64,000 nucleotides of DNA from Viridothelium virens (lineage: Eukaryota > Ascomycota > Dothideomycetes > Trypetheliales > Trypetheliaceae). Each line of letters begins with the position of its first letter. Position 1 is the first letter of the stretch. Location: positions 169,963 through 233,962 of the forward strand of contig ML991820.1 of assembly GCA_010094025.1 (NCBI GenBank), in the 5' to 3' direction. This document shows positions 54,607 through 64,000 of this stretch, one piece after another. Under the pieces are notes generated by a model. The model was not told the DNA's origin and did no database searches. It worked only from the letters and a program-made list of their open reading frames with translations. The position numbers and the translations under genes are program-made.

Positions 54607-55669
54607 ATGAGGAATTCCGCCTCATGCTTGGTTTTGGTCGCCCATTTCCTCGCTACCGACGTCCAGGCAAATTGCTACTGGCCAAATGGAACAGACCGGA
54701 ATGCAGGCTTACCCAGCCCAGATTACTTTCCATGCAATTCTGGAGAAGTGAGCATGTGCTGTGCCCAATGGGACCTTTGTCGCAACGATGGCCTCTGTCA
54801 GGCGACGAACTCTGTCGTCTGGCGTGAGAGTTGCAGTATGTAATCGACTCATTCGGCTCAGTGATTGCGGCTGACGTGGTCGTGATCAGCCGATGCAACA
54901 TGGGGAAGCCCGTACTGCCTACAGCTATGCACACAAGGCACAGGTAAACAGCTCTTTTCGCGTCCCTGTGGAAGCGCTTCCAAAATGTTGACTGGTGACA
55001 ACTCAAACTGTAGATGATCAAGACCAGTCGATGAGTGCCAATGATGAGATGCTCACTCAATGTCCCGATGGTAGCTGGTGTTGCGGACAGAATTCAGGAG
55101 CTCAGGACTGTTGCAACCAAGGGCAAGGGCTTTGGATCGAGAGCGGAGTAGTTACAGATGCCAGGCCATCAATTACGAGCCCGACTCCGAAGTCTCCGTC
55201 GAATTCTCCAATGCGCTCAACGTCAACCTCAGCCTTAAGCCAACCGCTATCCATAAGCTCTGTAGAGGGCTCAAGCTCAACGCCATCGCCTATCATGAGC
55301 ACTCCAGTCGCTTCAGTTGTCTCCAATGTAGCGCCTCGTTCCCATGACACTTCTGTAATCATAGCAATAGTGATGGGCGTGTTGATTGGTACAATTCTGA
55401 TTGTGGGGGGGCTAGTTGGCTTCTTCTGGATGTGGCGCAAGCGCTTGAGACAACAAAAAGAGATATCAATCGAAGAACAAAATCCGGCCCTCCTGCCAGA
55501 GTTAGATGCGTCCAGGCGGAGGGGGGAACTCAGTGAAATGTCTGAAAACCCTAAGTTCGATAGGCTACAGCTATGTACCTCTGGCAGCACTGAACGCTCA
55601 GTTACGATTCTTGAATTGGATGGGAGAGCAAAAAGCCCACCTGTGGAGATTGGGGGACCTGGAAAATGA
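54607..55669 (+). CDS. Secreted-ectodomain Cys-rich single-pass membrane protein
   Basis: Three exons, 54607-54835, 54890-54943 and 55014-55669, with introns of 54 and 70 nt. The product is 312 residues. A signal peptide of about 21 residues, MRNSASCLVLVAHFLATDVQA, is followed by NCYWPNGTDR, FPCNSGEVSMCCAQWDLCRN, WGSPYCLQLC and CPDGSWCCGQNSGAQDCCNQ. This spacing of Cys pairs is a common fungal ectodomain of unknown role. A Ser/Thr/Pro stalk leads to one membrane helix (about 207-232, IIAIVMGVLIGTILIVGGLV) and a basic, then acidic cytosolic tail (WRKRLRQQKEISIEEQNPAL). The layout recalls wall-sensor proteins, but no WSC domain is present, so a sensor role is only an analogy. Exon 2 is 54 nt. 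Confidence 0.78.
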
Positions 55670-56377
55670 GAAGCGAATTTGGATGCCTGGTACGCTCCCG
55701 ACGTTTTACAATGTGTCTGTGCGACGACGTTGATAGACCCTTTGCCTACGGCCCATACAAGACAGCAGTCTTCAGCGTCTTTCGTATCCTAGGCTATGAT
55801 TTCCTGAGGTGGAGTCGCGGAAATGATTGAGTTCATTTGAGATGCTTGTTTCAGCCACAGCTCCGTATCTGAGAGAGGAGTGTGGAGATAATTCGTCTGG
55901 CTCATGGCTCTAACTACTTCAAAACCTGCTCAATTAGCGTCTCCTACCTGTGTACATAGATTGGAAAAAAGCATATCCGTGGCGATGTGGTTGAGTCGCT
56001 TCACAAAAGCTTGTCTAATAGGGAATGAGTGGGTTCATCCGTATGGTCGAGTAAAGAAAGGGAGGCGTGGGATGGTTTCAACCTTCTCTGGCTGAACAAC
56101 ACGGAGCTGTTGGCTTCCGCCGTGCCCATGAGAGCCGTCGAACCCCCCACGACCGCCCCCAAAGGCAGACAATTCACGATAAATTCTTCTGCCCTCGTCT
56201 CACGATGTCCGCCCATTCTCTTGACCGATTCTCAGACTGTTCTACCAATCGTCGTCTGGGCATGCCGGGATGGTGACGTGATTTCCTCTCCTATCGCGTG
56301 TCCGCTAGAGTCCGATGACGCTCCGCAATCATGGGGACAGCAAACCTGCTCTGCGGTTCTCTATTCCTCTCGCCACT
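55670..56377. other. Intergenic, about 0.7 kb
   Basis: Holds the promoter and leader of the OPT transporter gene. An ATG at 56315 is in frame with the transporter and would add 21 residues. No other feature is seen. Confidence 0.45.
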
Positions 56378-58822
56378 ATGGCGCCCGACAGAGGAAACGA
56401 TGCTGCTCAAGCGTACTCTTCCGGAATGAGCTTCGAGGACGAAAGGAACAATGAAGAGCAGGATGCATACACTGATCTGCCGGGAGGGAACCAAGGAGGC
56501 ACAAAGCGCGACTCGGAAGAGCACCATACTCGACAAGATGCGGAGGCATATCTATCTGAACGTGCAAATGAGCCGCAGAACTTCACCATTCGAGGTATCG
56601 CTGTGGGCCTGGCCATTGGCCTTGTCATCTGCTTCTCAAATATGTATTTTGGTCTGCAGACCGGATGGGTTAGTGGTATGGCAATGCCCGCCGCCTTGAT
56701 TGGATTTGCCTTCTTCAAATCAGTCTCTCGCGTTATTGCCTATCCTTTCACACCCGTAGAAAATGTGCTCGTCCAAACCGTTGCTGGGTCTGTGGGCACG
56801 ATGCCACTTGGCTGTGGCTTCGTTGGCGTAGTTCCAGCGCTCAACTTCCTGCTCAAGCCTGAGGAAAATGGACCTTTGAACATCGGACTTGGGAAGCTTA
56901 TAATATGGGCTGTGGGGATATGCTTCTTCGGTGTGGTCTTTGCGGTCCCATTGCGGCGCGAAGTCATCATCCGGGAGAAACTCAAATTCCCAAGTGGTAC
57001 GGCAACTGCTCTGATGATCGGAGTCTTGCATGGTGACCAAGAGAAGATCGGCCTTCTGAAGCAGGAAGAAAGCTCCGATGATATACGTCGAAGATCTGAA
57101 GAGCAACAGAGACTTGTTACAACGCACCCTGCGGCTGGTTCATCCCAGGTCGAACCTCCAGTTCAAACTTCCAATGAAACAGAGGCAGGAGACGACCTTG
57201 GATATGATCTAGAGAGACATAGTGACTGGAGAGCAAATATACGATTACTAGTGATATCATTCGTGATATCGTCTTTCTATGTAGGCAGCATTTCACCTTG
57301 AATTTCCAAGGGATCAGAATTGATTTATTTCTTTACAGACACTATGTACCTATTTCGTCCCATACGTTCGAAACATCCCAATTTTAGGTCTAGAACTTGG
57401 TCGCACCTGGCTATGGACCCTCAATCCATCTCCCGCTTACGTCGGCCAGGGCATCATTATGGGCCCTGCTACAACGTTTCATATGCTGCTGGGTGCGGTA
57501 GTAGGTTGGGGAATTCTTTCCCCTTTAGCAAAAGCCAAGGGCTGGGCTCCTGGACCCGTGAAAGACTGGACAACCGGTAGTAAAGGCTGGATCGTCTGGA
57601 TAAGTCTGGCCATCATGCTTGCGGATTCCCTAATCAGTCTCGGCTGGCTGGTTGCTCGCCCTCTGATTCAGTATGGACCAGGCTTCATCCGCCGAGCCAA
57701 CGAAGATATCCGCAAGGGTACACTACGCGACCATATCGCATCGCTCTGGCACTCCACCAGCGGCTACACTCCCCTCCACACCTCACAGCCTGTCCACCAA
57801 ACCGGAGAATCATCGCGATCCTCCTCTACCGACGCCATCGACCACCTCAAATCCCACGACCCATGCTCCTCCTCCGCCCCCGAGCCCGACGCCCCCCCAC
57901 ACCATCTCATCTCCACCAAAACGGCGCTCCTCGCTTTCGCCCTCTCCATCTTCCTCTCCATCGCCGGCATCCACCTCACCTTCGGCAACCTCATGCCCTT
58001 CGCCCTAACGCTGCTCGCGCTGCTGCTCGCGCTCCTCCTCTCCATCATGGGCGTGCGCGCACTGGGCGAAACCGACCTGAACCCCGTCTCCGGCATCTCG
58101 AAGCTCACGCAGCTCGCCTTCGCCCTCTTCACCCCCGCCTCGAACCCCAACGCCGTCATCATCAATCTGGTCGCGGGCGCGGTGTCCGAGTCGGGGGCGC
58201 TGCAGGCGGGAGACCTGCTGCAGGATCTGAAGACGGGGCATTTGCTGGGGGCGGCGCCCAAGGCGCAGTTTTGGGGGCAGATGATTGGGAGTGCGGTTGG
58301 GGCTGTGGTTAGCGCGATGGTGTATAAGCTGTATACGCATGTGTATCAGGTGCCGGGGGATATGTTCCAAGTGCCGACGGGATATGTGTGGATTTTTACG
58401 GCGAGGTTGGTGACGGGCCAGGGGTTACCGCCAATGGTGGGGTGGTGGGCGCTGGGGGCGGGGTTGCTTTTTGTGGTTTTGACGGCGGTGAGGATTGCGG
58501 CGAAGGAGAGAGGTGGATTATTGAAAATGATCGGGCCGTATATACCGGGTGGCATTGCGGTGGCTGTTGGTATGTTTCTGATGAACGATGGTCTACCCAT
58601 CTTCTCCTTGCGAATGCTGACTTTGTGACAGGCATGTACAACGTTCCATCCTTCACCCTTGCTCGAACAATCGGTGGCTTACTCAATTGGTACTGGTGCT
58701 CCTATCGGAAAGAGTCTGAGACGCCAATCATCATATTGGCTAGTGGACTTATCTTGGGCGAAGGACTATTCAGCATTGTCAACCTGGTCCTGGCGAGTCT
58801 GCATGTGCCACATCTGAAATGA
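56378..58822 (+). CDS. OPT-family oligopeptide transporter
   Basis: Three exons, 56378-57280, 57339-58569 and 58632-58822, with introns of 58 and 62 nt. The product is 774 residues from MAPDRGNDAAQ; an in-frame ATG at 56315 is an alternative start. An acidic cytosolic N-terminus is followed by about 14-16 membrane helices. Family signatures include FTIRGIAVGLAIGLVICFSN, MYFGLQTGWVSGMAMPAALI, PFTPVENVLVQTVAGSVGTM, KLKFPSGTATALMIGVLHG, YVGQGIIMGPATTFHMLLGA, NLVAGAVSESGALQAGDLLQ and FTLARTIGGLLNWYW. OPT proteins are proton-coupled plasma-membrane or vacuolar carriers of small peptides, glutathione or metal chelates. The PVENVLVQ and NxVAGAVSESGA types are nearer the peptide-transport/YSL-like branch; the substrate is not determinable. 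A hydrophilic loop of ~70 residues (around 430-500) is Ser/His-rich. Exon 3 is separated only by a short intron and would be missed as a 3' frame. Confidence 0.93.
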
Positions 58823-60413
58823 CACGTGCCGGTAAAGACGGGATTGGTTTCTCATCTTCAAGTCATGAAATCATACTTCCATCTCTTCACCTCCAAAATC
58901 AGACTTGGGATATCATTCTTCATAGGATGGCCTGAGCAGCGTGGTCTCAAACAGACGGCAATACCATGACGAGCCATTGAGAAAGCTCAAAGATCTATAT
59001 GCATCTTACGTGCCTTTCTGTTCTGTTTCAAGAAGACGGCTGAAGCGAAACGTAACGGAGCATGACCACAGACTAGATGCTCATAGAAGGAGAGGGAGAT
59101 TTTGATACCTTTATAGCGAATTACGAACCCTACAAAAAGCAGAAATCCTCCTAGAGTCAAAATTTTGTAGGCATGATTGAAACACCACAGGCGGCTAAGC
59201 GCTAGCTCACAAACGCGGTCGTCACTACAGCCTACGTTACTGGTAGTAAGGTGGGATTTTTGGGCCAGTTTGACGAGAGATCAAGTCTTTCGAAAAGGAG
59301 TCAATGAGAGCCATCATCTCTGGAAGGGATCGATGATGTCGGTAGGACTGCTTGGGATCGCGGCGGCATCATGATATCCATCGTGTCCTAATGATTTGGG
59401 GGCCTTAAGGAATCACTGGAATGATAGGGGTCACCGAGGCGGTCTTCGGCTCTACGTCACGTCACTACGTCAATGTTGATCAAGCTCCAAAACCGAGGAA
59501 CCCAGAGAGGTGGCACAGTTTCGATCTCCCTCACAGGGGCGCCAACCCTGTAGTGTTGAGCCAGCAAGAACCTCGATGGAAAACAGGGTAGAAGTAGAAC
59601 TGAATATCTATATTAGATCAAGCGTGGCTGTAATCGAGACAAGCAGATTAAGGGTTTAGAAATTTGCTGTCGCGCGATAATTCAAGCAATCCGGAGCGCT
59701 TAGAGTTGGGTGACGTGATGACAGGTTGGAGCTTTGTTGTCTTCTTTCATAGCCGAAGTAGACAACGATAGCATGACTTCATATCACAGGGAACATGAGA
59801 TGAATAATTTCGCAGATTTGGCCGGCCAGACTGAAATCAAAGAAAGATAGTTCTCAATGGACTAGAATGGTGTTTGCGACGGAGTACACAATTCTCGAGT
59901 TGGTTTTGTTTTAAGTCGTAGGGAGTAGCAGGTCAAGATATTCCCCTATACTTGGTGGCGGGACCAGGGCCCCTGTTCATCCCTCGAAGACCCCAGGACC
60001 CCGTTTGGCGACCCTCCAACACTCGACTCCCTTACTCTCCCTATCACCAGCATTGTGGGATCGCCGCTCTTTTGCATTTCTACTGGAACAAGTGTTAGAG
60101 CTGTATCAGCTTGCTGTCATTCTTTCCGTCGCCTAGATCTGAGGTACTGATCCTCCACACTCTTTTGAAACGCGAGAAGACTCGCCTCGACGATCCCTCT
60201 TACAAACATCTCCTCGACTACTCGACCCCTCCTTGAACAACTTGTTCTCCGAACAATCTGGTTGAGGCTTGCAGGTCAAACCTCTGTTCACTCCTTAAGA
60301 AATAATCGATATCAGTCAAATGGACCGAGTTTAGTCATTCATGACTCTGAAATACCCCAATAAGAGATAACGACCTTGGGATCGTTACAGTGATTCCGAG
60401 GAAACTAAATACT
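58823..60413. other. Intergenic, about 1.6 kb
   Basis: Between the OPT and TBC genes, both on the plus strand. The last ~400 bases are pyrimidine-rich, as in fungal promoters and leaders. Short frames only. No RNA gene or repeat is seen. Confidence 0.45.
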
Positions 60414-63400
60414 ATGGCTACAATGGCCACTGCTACGGCTGTTGAAGCACCTTCGATTGACGAAAAAGATTTTGTCGAAATACCCGAAGAACGACCTGCT
60501 AGAACCCATGTCGATAGCACTCCACTTCCTACCGATTCTATGGTCTCTGTGAGCCTGTCCTCTGACACCAGCGCTGAAGATCTGATAGAAGAAGAGAAGC
60601 CAGTTCCTGATACCACCCAAAATCGGAAAACCGTGGTAGTTGAGGAAACAGCGCTGCAGCTCAAGAATGAAGAGCACTCAGAAGCTAGATCGGAAAATCC
60701 CGAGGAAGAGCACGAGATAGGGCAGGATGACTCGGAATCGGATACGGATGTTATCGAAGAGGTGGAGGGAGATGCGGAAGAAGATGCCGAGGAAGCAACC
60801 CAAGAAGAAATCCAACAAGGTGGAGAAGACCACTCGCAGCAGGAGACTGCAGTGAAAGTCGTCGACCAACACCAAGCAAAGAGGCCCAGAAGCGTCAGCG
60901 AGGCATCTGCTTTGAGTATGCGAGTTGATTGGCCGGAGCTTGAGAAAACAGAACAAGCAGAGCCAAGGGACGAAGCATCAGACGAGTCGACCGCATTTCT
61001 ATTAGCTCAGCTTGATCAGGCGAACGACGCGCTTGCCACAGATCCGAAGTCGGGTCTCAAAACGAATCGATCCCGAACACAATCTCGACCACCTTCGGTC
61101 CAACAGCTGAGAAGGATGGTCGAAGACCCAACTTCTCCAAACCCGCGATTTTCCATCCTTCCTTCACCACCTGCTATGACCGAGCTCGAATTCTGGACTG
61201 CGCTTGTTCAGGATTATCCGCAAACAGCACAAAGGCTTCCAACTCTTACGTCAAACAAGATAAGGGCTGGTGTGCCGCCACCTCTACGGGGCGTTGTGTG
61301 GGTCAGTATGGCAGGAGCACGGGACATTCGATTGGAAAATAAATTTGATTTGCTATGCAACGAGACAAGTCCTCACGAAGGAGCAATCAGTAAAGACATC
61401 GGCAGAAGTTTCCCAGGTGTAGAAATGTTTCGCGATGCGGACGGCGAAGGCCAAAGGATGCTTGCTCGCGTCCTAACATCTTTCAGTCTCTATGACCCGA
61501 AGATCGGATACTGCCAAGGTCTGGGCTTTCTGGTGGGGCCTCTCTTGATGCAGATGGGGGAGCGGGAAGCTTTCTGCGTCCTTGTCAGGTACGTATACTA
61601 GAAGTACTTCTTGCCATTGCCGTGCTAACGTCTGACACTAGGTTGATGGAGCGTTATGACTTGAGAGGCTGCTTTCTGCCCGACCTTTCAGGTCTTCATC
61701 TCCGAATCTACCAATTCCAACAGATGCTGGCCAAGCATATGCCACAGCTGGCAGCCCATCTCGACTCTCTGCAAGTCGAGGCAGCTTATCTATCACAGTG
61801 GTTCCTTTCTTTATTTGCCGTAACATGCCCTTTACCAATGCTCTTCCGGATTTACGACGTCATCCTTGCGGAGGGAGCATCAGAAACATTAATGCGTGTT
61901 GCCATGTCGTTGATGCGTCGGAATGAAAAGAGAATCATGGAGTCGACTGAATTCGAGGAAGTCATGCAGCTTCTACTGTCTCGGTCACTTTGGGAGCCCT
62001 ATGGACTCAATGCAGACGAACTCGTCAACGATTTTGTGGGCTTTACCGGCATGGTCACACATGACGGCCTTCAGACTTTGGAGAGCAAGTTCAAAGCTTT
62101 CCACAAGGATACAGTACCTACGGAAGGACTATCTCCAAATGCGCAGGCTACGGCATCGAGCTTCTTGGGGAGATTATGGCTAGGAAGCCCGTCTGTCAGA
62201 AATACTGGGAGTCTCAGTCCAAAGACGCCTGGGTCAGCTTCAGGCACCTTCTTGCGCAGGTCGCCTTCAAAGCAGAGCATGGCATCAACGCTCAATTCTA
62301 TTGAAGATGTTTCTTCAAGTAATCCAAGTTCTGCGAGTACGAACAGTAGCGCAACCATGTCAGAGGTCACTGAGATCACAAGAAATTCCTCTGCGGATGC
62401 CATGTCACTAAAGTCGGGAATCTATACCACCAATCCACGCGCGACTATGTCTAATAAGGATAGAGATCTCCATGGCCAGATCGAGGACTTGCTCATGGCA
62501 CTTAGCGAAATGCAAAGAGACCATGCTGTGCTTGCTATGCAGCTACAGCAAGAAAGAGAAGAGCGGGAGGAAGACAGCCGCATCGTCAGATCTCTCGTGG
62601 ATCGTATCAAAGCAGAGAAACATAATGCTGCGGGCAAAGAGATAAAGCGTAAATCGTCACCGTGGTTTGCACCAAGACAAACAACATTAGCACCACCGTC
62701 AAAAGGGCACGCAAGATCAATGTCAGCACAAGGGCCAAAAAGTGCTGGTTCCCAGAGCACTTTCACAATTGCTGATATCAAGCTTCCAGACGAAATTGTC
62801 GAACTTGTTAATGCTGTAGATCTGCGATTCTCTGCGGAAGTCGGCGAGCGCAAACAGTCAACACAGACCAAACAGCAGTTACGAGACTCACTTGCGCGTG
62901 CAAAGGAGCAGCTGCAAATCGAATCCTCTCATTTCCAGGATTTGACGCGGCAGGTCGATGAGCAAGACAAAGAAGGAGCCTACGTACGGCAGAAACTGGA
63001 AGACGTCTGCAGCGAGCTCAAGCAAAGTCAAGAAGAACGCCAGAAGCTCGAACAAGAAGTGGAAGAGCTTCGACTCGAAAAGACTCCCGTGCCCTGTTCA
63101 TGTAACAGCAGCACCCCGAAAGCATCCAACCACAAACGCACCACTTCAGCCTCCTCCACTTCCTCTAGCTCCTCATCGAACTCCTCCACCTCCCGCGCTC
63201 TCCACCCCTTCCGACTCCGCCGCCCACCCTCGCAACCCATGCCACCTCCGCTCCAAACGCAATCCCTCTCCTCGCCACTCCAACACCCTGCCCCTCAGCC
63301 CGCAGACTCCGACGCCTCCTCCTCCTCCCAAGCCGCCTTCCCCAAACGTATCAGCAGCCTCGCCCCACCGATCGCGTCCCACGACGACACCGAGCAGTCC

Positions 63401-63922
63401 GAGCGCGACGCGCTGCTGCAGGAACTCGTGAACGCGAAGACAGGGGAAGCGGTGGCGCGGCAGGAGCTCGAGGAGCTGAAGGCGCGCATGGAGACGCTGC
63501 GGCGGGTGTTGGGGTCCGGGAGTGCGGCGAGTTCGCCTGATACGCCGAGTAGTCAGCATGGAGGGGTGGGCATGGGTGTGAGTGTCTTGGGGGGGAATGG
63601 CAAGCAGCAGGGGTCGGTGGCGAGGACGGAGACGGCGCCGGTAGCAGGGCGGGAGAGGGAGGAGGGTGGGGGGGAGAAGAAGGAGGCGGGAGATAGAGGG
63701 AAGGAGGGTGGGAAGGAGAAGGAGAAGGAGAAGGAGAAGGAGAAGGAGAAGGAGAAGGAGAAGGAGAAGGAGAAGGAGAAGGCGACTGGGAAGGGGAAGG
63801 ACTTGACGCCGCCGAATCACCAAGCGGCGAATAGCGTTGGCGGTGGAGGAGGAGGAGGAGGGTTCTGGAGTTGGGGAAAGCGAAGCTTTTCGAGCTCGAA
63901 TATCACACCGCCGTCGAAGTGA
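60414..63922 (+). CDS. GYP5: TBC-domain Rab GTPase-activating protein, Gyp5-like
   Basis: Two exons, 60414-61588 and 61642-63922, with a 53-nt intron (GTACGT..ACTAG, branch GCTAAC). The product is 1151 residues. An acidic disordered N-terminus (~1-260) precedes the TBC domain (about 290-510). The domain shows RAGVPPPLRGVVWVSMAGA, the arginine finger Arg331 in ISKDIGRSFP, the glutamine finger Gln368 in GYCQGLGFLVGPLL, then YLSQWFLSLFAVTCPLPMLF and RIYDVILAEGASETLMRVAM. A Ser-rich linker and coiled coils follow (for example QVDEQDKEGAYVRQKLEDVC). The tail holds a KE-repeat run and ends FWSWGKRSFSSSNITPPSK. The architecture matches Gyp5/Gyl1, which inactivates Ypt1/Sec4-type Rabs in ER-Golgi and polarised exocytosis (family knowledge). 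Assignment to Gyp5 rather than another TBC with coiled coil is likely but not proven. Confidence 0.92.
63712..63782 (+). repeat. GAGAAG microsatellite coding a Lys-Glu run
   Basis: About a dozen copies of GGAGAA in a row keep frame and code alternating Lys and Glu near the C-terminus of the TBC protein. Confidence 0.9.
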
Positions 63923-64000
63923 GTGGCGCGGTGGCTTGGACAGGCAATAGCTTGGAAAAGGGCGGACATCAGAAGAATCTACGCGATGGTGTCCATTCTG

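Overview
The window is nuclear DNA of a filamentous ascomycete (Pezizomycotina; Dothideomycetes is a guess that the sequence does not prove). The evidence is: genes on both strands at moderate density; many short GT..AG introns of about 43-160 nt with CTAAC/CTGAC-like branch sites; HET-domain and NACHT-ankyrin proteins; a hybrid histidine kinase; a GPI-anchored Ser/Thr/Pro wall protein; and mutations resembling RIP (repeat-induced point mutation).

Layout, 1-27 kb: housekeeping and accessory genes. In order: a BTB/POZ protein running off the left edge (1-2626, -); a Gtt1-like glutathione S-transferase (-), divergent from a complex I B15/NDUFB4-type subunit (+); an OSGIN-like FAD monooxygenase (+); a membrane-anchored GH16 glucanase (+); a large F-box protein (+); a four-helix membrane protein (-); a GAF-containing hybrid histidine kinase (-); and a BBE/FAD_binding_4 oxidoreductase (+). 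A small foldback element lies at 14.02-14.20 kb.

Layout, 27.7-43.1 kb: an island of self/non-self recognition (incompatibility, NLR-type) genes and their relics. It holds an intact HET gene flanked by two copies of a ~120-bp direct repeat, a TPR relic, a decayed HET pseudogene, an intact HET-NACHT-ankyrin NLR, and a HET gene broken by a nonsense codon and by a 231-bp hAT-type MITE. The MITE has a perfect 8-bp target-site duplication. A prolyl-4-hydroxylase-type oxygenase sits between the last two loci. This island is the most interesting part of the window.

Layout, 43-64 kb: a repetitive GPI-anchored wall protein (-), a ~4.7-kb stretch in which I see no gene, a coiled-coil protein (-), a Cys-rich single-pass membrane protein (+), an OPT oligopeptide transporter (+) and a Gyp5-like TBC Rab-GAP (+).

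Exon boundaries were read by eye from splice motifs, codon phase and family resemblance; no search or transcript data were available. Family names rest on motif recognition. There is no operon-like organisation. The only clear functional grouping is the HET/NLR island.
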